Source of the DNA: Maniola hyperantus
Taxonomy: Eukaryota; Arthropoda; Insecta; Lepidoptera; Nymphalidae
DNA length: 64,000 nt
Direction: 5' to 3'
Assembly (NCBI RefSeq): GCF_902806685.2
Contig: NC_048543.1
Location: forward strand, 9,706,106 to 9,770,105
Positions 11,958-25,400 of the stretch are shown here, in pieces; the stretch's first letter is position 1, and every line of letters starts with the position of its first letter. The notes beneath the pieces are model-generated. The model did no database searches. It was not told where the DNA came from and was given only the letters and a program-made list of their open reading frames with translations. The position numbers and the translations under genes are program-made.

Positions 11958-12735
11958 TAAGTTTTTGGATCAAGAAACGCGTGAGCGTTTAAGAACTCCT
12001 CAGCAAAAAAGAAAATATTTTAAAAATGAAATAATTATTAGCTATGGTTTTCGCTTGGCCATTTGTATAAACTTGGCAAGTATCTAGTATGCCGCTAAAT
12101 TGTGAAAATTTGGTGAAATCAAATAATGTACGATTAGTGATTTATATCATTTTCTGAAAAATACTTAGATAACGCTCAAAATGTAATTTGCTGCGTGCTA
12201 ACGAACCGCTGTCAGCAAAATAATGCTCAAATCTAATTTGCCACTAGTGGATGTATAGATGTCTTTGCTAGTCAACCGGTATCGGCAAAATAAAGCTCAA
12301 ATCAATCACTGGACCACATTCGAACTAATATGATTTATTAGAATAGCAGTTACCCGTTATTTCGCCGACAATGGTTTGTTAGTGCGCATCACTAAAGTAT
12401 ACCGGCATTAAACTAGACACTTCCTAATCAATTTTAGGTTCAAAAGTTAGCCTACATATTTTCTAAACTTATATTACGAGTAGTTTTATCGAACTCTATC
12501 TAGTTTAGGAATTCATAACTATTAGGTATCAAAAATCACATCTTTCTTAGTTTGTTGTGTTACATGCATGGATAGTACGTAAATAGGTACCTATGTGAAT
12601 AGATAGATTATGTTATTAATCGGATATAGTACTATATCTAAAGATTGTGAAAATTTTACGCTGAATTCATGATTAGTCATAGATAGTTGTTTCATTGAGA
12701 GTATTTGGAAGCGGTCGTATGCTGGCGGGTACAGA

Positions 12736-13980
12736 CCTTGGACGATTTAACCTATGGACTTGTAACGCGCCTAATATTACGAATAAAAATTTCTGTCACT
12801 TTTGGTGCGGGACGAGGAAACACTACATAGACAACTTGACACACTCACTCAACAAAGTTTTGTGTCGTTATTAACACACACATATCTAAATCTTCAACAC
12901 TACTACATTTTACGCACACTAATAAGTTATATACATCAACATACAAAGACATTACGAGTGTAAGACAGTCAAATTGATTTGCGATGCTACCGTATCGATA
13001 TTTTAAAATATATCGATAGTTTTTCAGAAACAAAAGTAGAAGTAAGAATTTATTACTCGTATTTAATTACTTAAAACCAGTGTTTGGTCAGCGTAGCGTA
13101 TTCATCCTAGTATTCGATCGCACAATTGTGCCCACTTCATTTTAAAGTGGGCGTCTTTAGGAAATCTGTAAAAATAAAACGATTATGATAAATTATTACC
13201 TGATCCTCATCCTTGAGAAAGGTACACCTTTTAGCTACATATTACCCAGTTCAGAGACACCCTACCCCGTTTCGCGCCTATCACTAAAATTGCGTTGCTT
13301 TAATTTTTTTTTTAAATGTATTAAGTACGTGAAATCACAGAAATCGACCAGTTTTATTACAAGTTTTATTACAAGTACAAAAAATTGTGGTAATTAATAA
13401 TAACTATTCTTTACTTGACTTGAAGACGGTAATTTAGTCGTTAATAATAAAGAAAATGTTTTCATCGATATCGATAATCGAACCGCAATCACTATCGTAC
13501 TACTACGTAATTTCATGCTGTTCACGCGTATTCAAATTTTAACCTAATTTGTATATATCGAGGGTTGCAATTGTTTAGAAAAAACAAAATATAGTCTCGT
13601 GAGGAGTGTGACTCGTTTCTACCGAATTATTACGTACTCAATTACTGAATCGGTAAAGTTCTCGATTGTTATTTTATTATAATAATTTATGTAATTTAAT
13701 TTATAGAAAGCGTTTATTACACCAAAAATACTTACTTAAGAAATGAAATTCCATCTTTTTGTAAATTTGATGTGTTTGATTTGTTCTTGCACTCACTAAC
13801 GGCACGAACAGGCATTTTTCACCCAGCGTGTAAGACGTCGTCACACATCGAAAACGATTCTGACAATGACAAAATCGATTCCGCAAACAGTGTTTATAAA
13901 CGCAGTGGATTAAAAATCCATTACTATTGACAGAGGGGAATAATCATGCGAGGCGCGTCCTTAGGTTAAATCGTCCAAGG
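12736..13980. mobile_element. 1.25 kb inverted-repeat DNA transposon, possibly P-element-like
   Basis: The ends 'ccttggacgatttaacct' (12736) and its complement 'aggttaaatcgtccaagg' (ending 13980) are inverted repeats of about 35 bp. The matching flank 'tacaga' occurs on both sides (12730-12735 and 13981-13986), consistent with a 6-bp target duplication. The interior has only short frames, including a possible THAP-domain start on the minus strand at 13732-13815. This looks like an internally deleted element. Superfamily is uncertain; the possible THAP remnant points to P-like elements, but those normally make 8-bp duplications. Confidence 0.65.
13732..13815 (-). pseudogene. Possible THAP-domain first-exon remnant
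   Basis: A 27-codon frame starts MPVRAVSECKNKSNTSN and continues to DGISF. This resembles the start of THAP zinc fingers, which typically read C-x(2-4)-C, then a basic Asn/Ser-rich loop, then SFHxFP. The expected first cysteine is absent (Arg-Ala at that place). A GTAAGT splice-donor-like site follows right after the SF codons, where THAP first exons commonly end. The match is short and could be chance. Confidence 0.3.
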
Positions 13981-14934
13981 TACAGACAGACAGAGTGAAT
14001 GAGGGCGAAAATTAGATTTTTCTGACCTATTTAGCGAATTTATAATGATGATGAACCTTTAATGAGCAGTCGAGAGTTGCTTTTTCGATGCTCTATAATA
14101 TATTATTATGATGAAGTTTATTTACACCGCCAGTTTTGCCCTCGTTCGCTCAGTCTACCTACCGAGCCTGTGGGATGCATCGAGCTTTTTGAAGCCGTTG
14201 ACCCATCACTGTAAGTGGCTGCTTGGTGTGTCTTCATGTACAGGCAGCCTAATAGTTCGACGTTCTACCTTCCACTCCACAGCTATCTCAGCTATTACCG
14301 GGCTCTATAGAGGCATCGTCACTAGAGGCGCGCTCCGATTGGTCGATAGTCGCGGTAGATGCGTTGCAACCCACAACACAGTACAGGTGACGCCAAACAT
14401 CTTGAATGAAGTGTAGCGTCGTTCGAAAAGCGTGGCATCACCTATATTGTGTCTGCTGTGATTTGAGTCCAGTATCCAAAAGTCTTAAACTAGTTTGAAC
14501 TGGTAGGTAGGTATACATACGGTATAATATAAGCGGATACATACGCAAAGTTCATGTTTTAAATTAGGTAGGTATCCTAGTAAATTTTGTAAGTTTATAA
14601 AAATATATGTTAACATATAAGAGCACTTTACACTGGATGTATGGACGAGCACACAATTAAGTCGCTCTATTTGAATGTTCCTTAATGCTTATGATTCGAA
14701 TATTAATATGATGTGATTTTCAATTTATTGTAAATATGTGAAAGTAAAGTACAACTAGATCTCTTATTTAAAATGGAACGTTATTAATGAACTTTGATAA
14801 ATGTACTTATACGTATTAAATAGTTTTTTACGATGTATTTTTAAAATCACTGCAAAAAATGGCAACGATATCTTCAGCAACATGCAGCGATTCTCGATTT
14901 TCAATAATATGACAACACTAAAATCAGAAGCGTT

Positions 14935-15225
14935 GATAGCCTAGTGTTGAGACTTTGGTCTCCTATTCGGGAGGTCCCTCCTCTTACTTTTCTAGTCATG
15001 TGCGTCTTAAACGGTTAAATATCACTTATTTTAACGGCGAAAGAAATATAATGAGTAAACCTGCATGCCGGAGAGTTTAAGAAGGATACACCTTTGAGAA
15101 CAAAAGAATCTGCCAATTCGCACTTGGCCGGCGTGGGGGCTTTGGCTTAAACCCTTCTCATTCAGAGAGTCGACCCGTTCTCAGTAATGGGCCGGCAATG
15201 CGTTGGGATGATGATGATGATGATT
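14935..15225 (+). repeat. tRNA-derived SINE, family S1, diverged copy
   Basis: It is collinear with 7030-7322: head 'gatagcctagtgttgagac', then the 'gagtaaacctgcatgccgga' block and a GAT microsatellite tail. The B box has been lost, so this copy is old. Confidence 0.7.
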
Positions 15226-15390
15226 TGTCAGGAAAAATACTGACTGGTGTGTAACTCATTAGAGCGACATTCATAAAATGTTATTTTCAAATAATTAAGT
15301 TGATTGCGCTGATGTGGAACCACCTGTATCTAAAAATTGCAGTGGTTTTATTACCATGCACAGTTCCGTTTTGTGATAAAAAATATACCT

Positions 15391-15545
15391 ACAGGCATAA
15401 CGCATAACTGAGTAGGTTCCTGCGATAGTGGAGAGGTGCGGGAGGGGTGTGATGACGTGACGCGAGAGCTCAGTGATTTGTCAACGCGTGACAACTGTCA
15501 TCCCTCCCACACCGCAGGAGCCTTCTCAGTTATGCGTTATACCTA
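15391..15545. mobile_element. MITE with ~30 bp inverted ends
   Basis: The left end 'gcataacgcataactgag' pairs with the right end 'ctcagttatgcgttatacc', and the pairing continues with mismatches through 'cctgcg'/'cgcagg'. The interior is about 90 bp and non-coding. Confidence 0.65.
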
Positions 15546-18500
15546 TAATGTACAAGAATTATACATAGTATTATGCGTAGTTTAAGCGAAGATTTATGTA
15601 TATTTTTAATTAGTAGACCTCTACTAATTACATATTAAGAATTAATTGCATTTTAAATAAATTTAAAATTATCTGAGTAGTGTTGTCTAGTATAATATAA
15701 TTTATTAAGTTGTCATGAGATGTACGCTCAGGATGTACGTAATGAACAATGAATGCCGGACAGATAATAAAATATATGAAATAATCTCTATTATTCATTT
15801 GTTTTATTCACAAACAACTATTAATGCGTAAATTTTGAGAAAGTAACTGCCATATTATTTGCTCTATCAAACTTGTTTTCCCGTTATAATGCGTACAAAA
15901 TGAGAACGCATTTCTATACGCCAATGTTTATCCCATAGAAATAGGAAATACTAGTATGTAATAAGAATTATTATTACCTTCACCCATGGTCTACCCTGTT
16001 TAACGTACTAAATCGTACTTTTGATAGGACGGGTACAGAACAAATATGGAGAGTCCTTTCTTAAAATTTACGCACTATATGTATATTGATTTTTAGATTT
16101 ATAAATTCTAAATTCCTTAGGCCCAGCAGAATTGCAAACGTGGAGAGCAATTTAATAAGTGGGGCATTAAAAACGAAAAACATTTTAGAGCCAACAACAA
16201 TAATTTATTTATCCACACATAAATAGTTACACTAATAATTAAATACATTTAATAAAAAAAGGAATAGAAGTTAGCACAGCACTTTTATAATCAACTTAAT
16301 ATCTTTATCAATATATCTTTTGACATTTACAAATATATACACGTAAACAAAGTTTCATCCAAATGAGGGTAGATACAAGATTTACAATAAATAAAATCAT
16401 TGTGACTAGGATTTTGACATGAGGACATTGAGCTCCGGAATTCCGGTTTTGGTGTAACGAAAACGAAACCAGTAGGTACAGATTCAGTAAAATTTATCCA
16501 ATTTTATCGATGAAAAACGTAATAAAATAAATCTTACTAATTAATTTTAAAATAAGGTTTCCTTTTTATTTCTTATTTGTTGTATTTCATGCCGAACAGT
16601 TAATCATTCATTTAAGCGCATGAATATTAAAATTAAACGCATTATTTAATTACATTTACTTTTTTCAATGAAGCTTCGAAACTCCGGACTTATAACCCTG
16701 AGTATCAAAACCCAACTCCGGAGCTGAAAAATAGAGTCCGTTTTCAAGCCTTAATTGTGACTAATTTGTGAGATACCTATCTTTTTATATCAAAAAAGCA
16801 AGGTATAGATTTGATCCCAGACAAATAAGATGACATGACATCTAAGTGATTGCATAAAAATATAGTAGGTAGGTATTATTGAAATCACGTTAAACTAACA
16901 ATATTTTGGAACTTCAGTCGTATATTGGACAGATTAAGTGTAGAAGCGCGCCTAAATCTGCAATTTCAGCCGTTAATCTGCCATTAAATGGATCATAATA
17001 TATTAGTCAGTCACACACGGCGCCCTAGTAGGTACCTACTTACTCGTAAAACAGTGCGACACAGAATTAGTAAACCCTTCGAGAAAGCGTCATTTGAACT
17101 TACAGATCGGGGTGATCTGTGTTTGAACTTGTGCTGTTGGTCGCTTGTGCTTGAGTCAACCACGCAACAATGCACACTTGCGTGCGCTACCCTGTTTTTC
17201 AAGTTTTCAAGTGACCAAGTGGATGGCCAAATGTGTTATGAACTGAAATGTCAGTTCATACATGTCACATTAACGCTCACTTCATCCACCCAAGCACAAC
17301 GCTACACGCCAACGCTTACTCGCGGCTTTTTCGTCGACAAATCTTTGTAATAAGTAGAAACTCGCAAGTGTCGAGGAGTCGCTCGGATTGGACTGCAGTA
17401 TGTTTGTACATACTCAAGGCTCAATAGAAAAAAATAGGTATCATTTTAAAAACAACTTGGATAAGTGAGATTAAAATATTTTGATAGGGAAGTCTGCTTA
17501 GACGAGACCCAATATCTTGTCGCAATGACAGCTCTAAAGGGTAGGTAAGGGACAAGATTGCACACCTTGGAAGTTGTGGTGTTTTAGAATGAAAATATTT
17601 TGATGCTACTACTGCACTTTAATAGTATTTTGTTATATTGCCCCAGATTCATTTTAGATAATTATACTTTTTGTACAGACATGCTGGTGTTTGTTTTATT
17701 TTACTAAATAGATGAAGATAAATCGATTTTCAAATATTTTATATCCCGTTATACCTACCCTATCGAAAGGTCAATGCGAGATAAGGATGCCTACTTATTA
17801 CAATACAAGTTTATCTAAATACATTAGGAAGGTACGAGTACAGTGATCAATCTAACACGTATCGAACATATCTAATTAGTGATTTGTATAAATCAACAAC
17901 AATAATTTGAGTTCCTTTCTATTTCTACCACAGACGTGTTAATCGAATTAAACATTTTATAAATAGGTACTACTCGGTACTCACAGACAACTCAACATGT
18001 AGGTAACATTTATTTGGTAAATGAATTATTAGTCAAAATACAGATAATAATAATAATTAATCAACAGCACTAAATCACTTTGATAGTTTGAACTTCATTG
18101 GTCGAACTACATTATGGATGATACAGAATGACCGGCCGCCGACTTTTTAATTCTATGTGAGAAATTTAAGCCATGGCTGGCGGCTTATAATATTACACCT
18201 ACGTTTCTCATAGAGATTTGATTGTTATTATTTTATATTACGCAAAACTTTCAGTGTAGCCCTAGTCAATACATAGGTAACAGTAATTGGCCTTGTTCGA
18301 GAAGCCTCACATGGCATAGATACCACGAGGCGATGCCGTATTAATACCTATCTATTAAATTAGGATTTATTAACACTTCTATCTTATGTTATCTTTTTAT
18401 GTTAACGCGTCTGCCGATGTATTTTGCGCACCACCTAGGTATGTAGGTAAGTACGCAACTGAGAAATTCCGACCTAAACATTCGGAAAAATATAGTTTAT

Positions 18501-19698
18501 TTTATCGATACAGAAAATTATTTACGACCAGTCTTATGTTAAATTAATTAATTATACTTAATTACTGTAATACTTAAATAAAAAAATATTGATAGAGTGA
18601 GATTTTGAGATGGTTCAGTGATAAGGAAACTTTAATGGTTTAAAGGTATTTTAAAGGTATTATTTGTAGAAAAATAACAGTTTTAAGGATAAAAATGTAT
18701 CTACCTCAAATTCTCACCAACTAGGAACTAGGTATTTTGCTAATAATAAAAATATATTTGAGATTGTATTACGTCGTTTCATCGACAGTCGTGACTCGTG
18801 AGTGAATAGGTAGGTAACTAAGTACCCACCTACCTACCTACTTGGTAGGTATGTAGGTGGGTTTACCTATATCGAAAATAATAAAAAAATAACAGTAGGC
18901 AATAGGCATCTATTATCTAGTAAATAAACGTCTAGGTACCTACGACTTACTATTATTTTATTATAATAATACAGACGGTATATGGATTACAATGGGTTTA
19001 CAGTTGTAAAATACATTCTTCATTGCACTGTGAACAGTAAAGTCAGTAATCCAGGATTTTCGCCAAACTATTTTTAGATATAAATTCTACGCCATAGTCA
19101 CGTCATGTAAACAGAGACGTTGGTATAGCATGCGTTATTGTAAACTATTTACATCGTAAATTATTTTAGTAAATTCACAAATAAAATCACCAGCCAGGTT
19201 AACCAGCGTTAACTAATACAGTAAGTACTTACCTACTTACTATAAAAAAATAAGTGTAACTATTGTAGTGTAAAGATATTTTTTTAATCAAAACTAATTG
19301 ATTTAAACGTAACTAATATAGATACCATTATCATATTACCGGGTACGGGAATGTTCTTAATAGACCTCCAATTACACCTAAAAAGAAAAGTCAAAAAAAG
19401 CAAAACACTTAGGTACCGATAAAAATATACCTAATATTTTTAAAATATAATTTATTCAATCATAGAGAGCAGATAAATAAATACAGTGGTTTTCTTTTGA
19501 ATGGTAATCGATCATGAAAATCCTTTCAAATTTAGTTGCTTATACTTATAAAGACTAATTTAATTGCTCACGCAGTTCAACTATTAATTATTATTGAATA
19601 ATGAATTTGAAAAATTCTTTATTTTTCTCTTTACATTGATTGCCTTAGAAGTTGTGAACTGTATCAACTGATTTGGGTTTTTGACTCCAATTTTTTTT

Positions 19699-20022
19699 AT
19701 TACTTTATTATAAACTAGGATAAAAATAATGACGTAAACTGAAAAAACGAATTAAATCGTTAAAATAACAAAAAAGTTATAAGCATTTAAATATTTCTGA
19801 TTAGACAGAGATAGTGATATATAATTTTGACGTCACACCCTACTAATGCCATATAGTAGCTTCGTGCGGTTTCATACAAATTTTCGTTTTGCGAGAAAGG
19901 GATAGAAGACCCTCCCACTATAAAATTAAAATGCCTGTAACTTTGTAAATCTTTGTTTTGTAGATTTTAATATTTTTTTCAGCGTACGGCATTATTTTTA
20001 TCCTAGTTTATAATAAAGTAAT
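19699..20022. mobile_element. MITE with perfect 33-bp inverted ends
   Basis: Arms 19699-19731 and 19990-20022 are perfect reverse complements (the left begins 'attactttattataaacta'). The 258-bp interior has no coding capacity. Identical arms suggest a fairly recent insertion. Confidence 0.7.
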
Positions 20023-20490
20023 AATATTTATCAAATTTATAAGTAGGAAAATAGCCAATTGCTTTAGTTAGAAACTGTGTTACAGTTGTTAACGCCCAGA
20101 TTGAGAAATTACAAAATAAAAAAGAACAATGTTAAAAAATAAAAATCAATGAATATTATGTTAGATTAATATATATGTGTGTGTATGAATAATAGTCGCC
20201 ACCTTGCTTATGTAGGCTCAATAGATTGACGCTCGAAAAGAAATTATTTAAATTCACAATGCACCGTTGAAAACCCGATAAGAGTTAAATCATCAGTTGA
20301 ACCAGAAGCTACTATGTAGGTACCCTACACAATATGATCTCCAAAAATACATATAAACAAGTAAGATACCTTTCTCGTGACTCTCATTTAGGAGCCATTC
20401 ATTTAATACCCTTTCTAAAACACCTATGTGCTTAATAGTAGTCCTTTTAAAAGTAATCTGACTGCGGCCTTTAGATAAATATAATTATGA

Positions 20491-20532
20491 CATATAAAAG
20501 TACAAATACCTATTTATTTGTACTTTTATATG
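20491..20532. repeat. Perfect 18-bp hairpin
   Basis: Arms 20491-20508 (catataaaagtacaaata) and 20515-20532 are perfect reverse complements with a 6-base loop. It is AT-rich, not flanked by recognisable element sequence, and of unknown function. Confidence 0.75.
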
Positions 20533-21057
20533 GCATCCAAAAACTTATATTTTTAGCGCCTCCAACCTTGTACTTAGGTAAATGTTATTTTGCAGGATTG
20601 GTATATGAAGTTAGTAAAAATAAAGAGAAACTAAGAATCCATATCGGAAAAAAAGCGCTATTGAATAGATAAACCGTCTATAAAAGTACTCAGAAACCGG
20701 GCAAAGGCGGTCAACATCACATTTTTTTTTTACAAGTCTTGAAGTTTTGTAACTACTGCGCTCGAACAATAATTTTGAACTTTCGATAAAATTTTAGTCA
20801 TGTTTCATAGTGCCTAGGTAAACCGTAATTTTTTAGGCGATAGTCGAGTTTATGGTTACTAATTACCACGAAAAAACAAGCCCAAAAACGTTCTACAATA
20901 AAAGAAAAAAAATAAAAACCACTGACGGATGAAAACTATGAAAAAATCATTAAAAAATTCATATCTCCTAAACTACTAAAAATCGCTGAACACACATAGG
21001 GGTGATTTGGTAAGGTATTTAAATTTTTCTTTTAAACGTCACATCCCCGGCCACCCT

Positions 21058-21253
21058 GTATATAAAAATGAATCGCTGAATGTGTTGCTGATCGCAAATC
21101 TCGAGAACAGCTGAATCGATTTCGCTAATTCTTTTTCATAATATTCCTTGAAGTACCTACGCTACGGGGATGGTTCTTACGGAGAGAAACATTTAAAAAA
21201 AATCCTGAAAAAGAATCGACTGTTAGGCGGTACGAAGTTCGCCGGGCCAGCTT
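21058..21253 (+). repeat. Dispersed element, family C
   Basis: A shorter but better preserved copy of the family at 1978-2386, running from 'aatgaatcgctgaatgtgtt' to 'gttcgccgggccagct'. Confidence 0.65.
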
Positions 21254-22456
21254 AATTAATTAATAATAAAAATAAGAGGGTGAAATTTTAAGATGGCCCA
21301 GTGAAGTGAGAAAAATACAAATTGATCGTGAGTTTTATCTGATTTAAGATTCTTATATTAAAGTGCAAAATAGCACAAAACATTAAACATTGGGTTTTTA
21401 TGTCTGATTTACCACAGTCAGATAAAAGCGTTTCTTTTATTTTTTAAATGCTACGAAGTTTTAACTGACATATTATACGATTTCACTAAGTATTAAATAT
21501 AAATAAATAACTATAAGTAGTATTTAATATCAATTGTGACAATTTATGGTTATTAATTAAATAACTAACTCACATAAAAAATAATAAAATTTCAAAAATT
21601 CAAGAAATAAAGATCAATACTTTTAAGTTAAACTACCGTTTACATTATAAATACCGAGTACAATACGTGGCATAAGATCATCAAATCACAAGCAAATTGT
21701 TAGATTTTTCTGAAGATTCAAAACCATTTTTATTTTGAAGAGATATTATTCTTAGGTCAAACGTACTAATACATAATATATTTACAGTAATTGTCATATT
21801 AAAATATTTTTAAATAAATCGTCAGGAATTTATATTTTTGGAATGACAAAAATACAATGCATCCATTGTGCTACACTTAATGTATTTTCTAACATGGAAA
21901 GCGGAAGATATTTGCATATAATTTAAGACAGTTAAAAGCATGTATTAGTAAGCCCTGACCTAGTTAAAGTTAAATACGTTACGTAAAGCGACTAGATTTT
22001 TGATTAAATCGATATAGAGATTCCCAGCCTTACAAATGGATTAACAGTATACGCCTACCATATTATAAACGATTAGCTTATTATTAATCGCTTCTAGTTA
22101 TAATTTGATTATAGACAATAGTACATTAATAATAAATTAGTAAGGTACACAGTGACAATAGACTTATTTAAACTATTTACGATTTAAACATCAATTTTAC
22201 ATTTTTAGTTTCCATATTATTACTTCAACTTCAAATAGGTACGTCCACGAATTATTTGTAATGAAAATATAATTACAATTCTTTTAGTATACTTAAAAGA
22301 TTTCACCGAGTGGGATAAAAAGTTAACATTTAATATTTTGACAGCAATAAATATCCTTATACTTAGTACCTAACAGATTTTCATGAAATTGCCTGAGCAT
22401 TTAAATATCATTTATCTATACATATAAAATCTTAGGAAGTACCATCAAACATACAT

Positions 22457-25400
22457 TTAACGACGACTACGAGACGTTGCTGAGCTGCTAACTGGTGCTA
22501 AAAGTCGACGGGGTACGAGAAGGCGTGCATTACCTCTAGCGGGTCTAACCGCGCCTGGAGATTTAAGATCAGCTAAATGGGACGCATATCCGTCATTTAA
22601 TGTCGTCGCCAAATTACTATACCTTTTACTTATTTTTCCAATTGCATATATCTGCTTCGGAGATAATCCACAATTATTGTACACACTTATATCCTTTCCT
22701 GAGCCATAGGCAACGTGTATAATTACCCCGTGCTCTGTTATTAAGTTATTTAAATGAGCAGCTTTGTGACCTAAAGGGTCAGTCGAAAATCCATCCGAGA
22801 AAAACACTAAACCATGAGGGAAATTGTGCTCAGCTAACCATGACACTACCTTTCTTTGTTGCATGTCTGGCCTGCCTGTTATGTAAAGGATAAGGTAGCC
22901 TAGATCTTGCCAAAAACGTACTACGTCAACAGCCCCAGCTCTTACTTTCGGATCCCGACCAGTGACAGAAACGCTAGCTGTGAAGGAACCATCAATACTA
23001 AAGACTACGCACTCGGTCTGCGGAGGTACAACAGCTAGGTGAAAGTTACAACTTGTGTGATCACCTCTGACAACTGCCCTTACTGGATAGACACCACAGC
23101 CTACACTTTGTTTTTCTGATAGAGTATAGATAATTCTTCCCGTTTTGTCAGTCACTTCTGTAGATAATAAAGTCCATTCGCCTGCTGGTGGATCTTTTAT
23201 CATATGAATGTCAACTTTTTCACCAGTTAAAGTGATCATATCAAGTGGTCCATACATAAATCTGGCTGTAAATGTCTGCGGACATCCTTCTTTCACAATA
23301 ATGTCATTGGCTCTGTGATTTGCAGCAACGTTCTTTAATTTTACTGAAGTTCTTTTTCTCATCCATTTTTCTTTATCTTGGCCAGGTTTAAACATTGCAC
23401 TATCTTTGTCTTCTGATTGATTATATAACGCCAAGTCAAAATGACCTACTTGTCTTAAAATAAACGCTATGACGTCAGAACTCTCCCAATAACTGGCATG
23501 GAATAAATGTGGTAGTGCATTTGTAGGAAAATTAGCTAAGCCTTCTGGGCAATAAAGGGCATAATCTAGTCGTTTTGTGCCCCACCACTTTTGCTGAAGA
23601 GCATTCATAGTTATTAATGGAATATTGTCAACCATCCCACTTACAGTGCTTTGAACAGACGCCTCTGAAAGTCTTCTTAAAACAGGAGTAGGTGGCATTT
23701 GCAAATGATCTCCAAATAACGTTGGATGACTTTGTATTAATTCAATTAAATGATATGGTTGTCCATTTCCTAGTGGGTATTTAGCATATCTAGCAATATT
23801 TATCGGCGGTAGATTTGTAAATCTTGCTGACAATAGAGGCTCTAATCTAGAAGCGACAGGGTCGGTAGGATGAAATAAATTGAAAACTTGTTGCACAGGT
23901 GGTTTCATTAAGTCTTTGAATTTGTCATCAGAAATTTTTCTTGAAGCAAGAATGAGTGATAACGGACTACCAAAAGTGAAGAATTCACTGACTTCAAATT
24001 CTAGTTTTGTCTGGTTGTCACTAGCAGTAGATGATCGTCGTCTAGGTGTAGGAGCCTGTAGGTGTGATTTATTTAAATAATTTTCAGTTGGCTCACTTGG
24101 AATAGTTATTTCAGTGTCGAGTATACTATTTTCACTATCATGTCGTGACTGATACTGTAGGGTACGACACATTGCGTCGAAAGCTAGTACTGAGCCCATG
24201 CTATCACCTACAATACAGACTTGACCATTGAATCCTTTTCCATCATCTGATTTTATGAATTCATTGTAAACAAGGTTGGCTGATATGATTGTTTTACTAA
24301 CGTATTCACAATAATCTGGAGATGATGTTGCAATCAAAGGTATAGCGCCGATGGGAATAAGGTCGTTTGTGAGTGAAGGAGTTTCAATTGTAGATGGTGA
24401 ACAATCAAAACTGTATGGACTCAAAGTTGATAAAACTCCAAGGGCTTCTGTACAAATAGAAGGACATGGCACTAATTTTATAGTAATATGGCCAACTAAC
24501 GATGGATAGTGTTGTCGCATGACAGATTCAAAAGCTCCTTTAAATGTTGTAACATCAGATTTTTTGGCAGTCATATCAATGTTTGCATCAAGGACACTAC
24601 CTGCATGAAATACAAGAATTAAAACAGTTGTTGGGCAGGAACTATGAACAGGAGTTTCAGGACAGCCATCTAAGCTCTGGCGACTGTGTAAGGTTGGAAT
24701 TCGACGAGATCCCCTTTCAGAAGTAACTCGTTTCAAAAACGATGGATTGAAAATACTATCATCTTCATTACTATCCCCTTGAGTTGGAGATATATCAATT
24801 TCAGCTTCATCTAAAGAGCACATTGATGACCATCTATTAAATGACGACTCACAGTCATAAAATTCATCTTCCGAACCAGTCTCAGTTTCAGATTCTCGCA
24901 CTAGGCTCTCCATTCTCCAGCTGGCAACTTGAGTCTGTAAACTTTTCAGTGAACCTGAAGAAGAGGATCTGAGATTTGATTTATAAGACTTAGGTTCCGA
25001 AGGAGGAGAATTTTCGGGACTCAACTGCTTTTGTACTCTCTTTTCAATAGTACATTTCTTGGTTGTAACTGGACTTGCTGAATCTTCATTTTTCTCAAGG
25101 CTGCACATAGTAGCTGCTAAGGATTTAGAATTTTCTTCAGACAAATCAGTTTCATCACCAGCTTCACCTGCCATTTTCTTTTGCAACGCTAACTGAGTCT
25201 GTCTCTCAATTTCTCGAATATCTTCCATTGTAAGACCATGCCACTCATCTTGCCAAGCCCAAGCTTGCCTGTGTGCACGCAGCATTGTTTTTCTTAATGC
25301 CACGTCGTGAATAAATTTCTCTAATTTAGTTTGCATTCCCCAGTAGCGAAATTCAACTCTACACAGTTTATAAGCACACATAAGGGATTTTCCATTGGGC

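Larger units (their letters stand above)
8001..22456. other. 14.5 kb gene-poor intergenic region rich in MITEs
   Basis: No conserved gene was recognised on either strand. Open frames are short and without recognisable motifs (for example 14108-14416 and 16988-17350). The region contains the elements listed separately, long AT-rich stretches, and TACC/GTAG microsatellite near 18826-18860. Between about 15546 and 19698, and between 20533 and 21057, I see nothing I can name. Confidence 0.6.

Noticed and set aside
14108..14416. 102-codon plus-strand open frame
   Set aside because: No recognisable domain, no splice context, and it contains low-complexity and repeat-like sequence.
16988..17350. 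120-codon plus-strand open frame
   Set aside because: The translation has no motif I recognise and lies in AT-rich intergenic DNA with an overlapping antisense frame; most likely chance.
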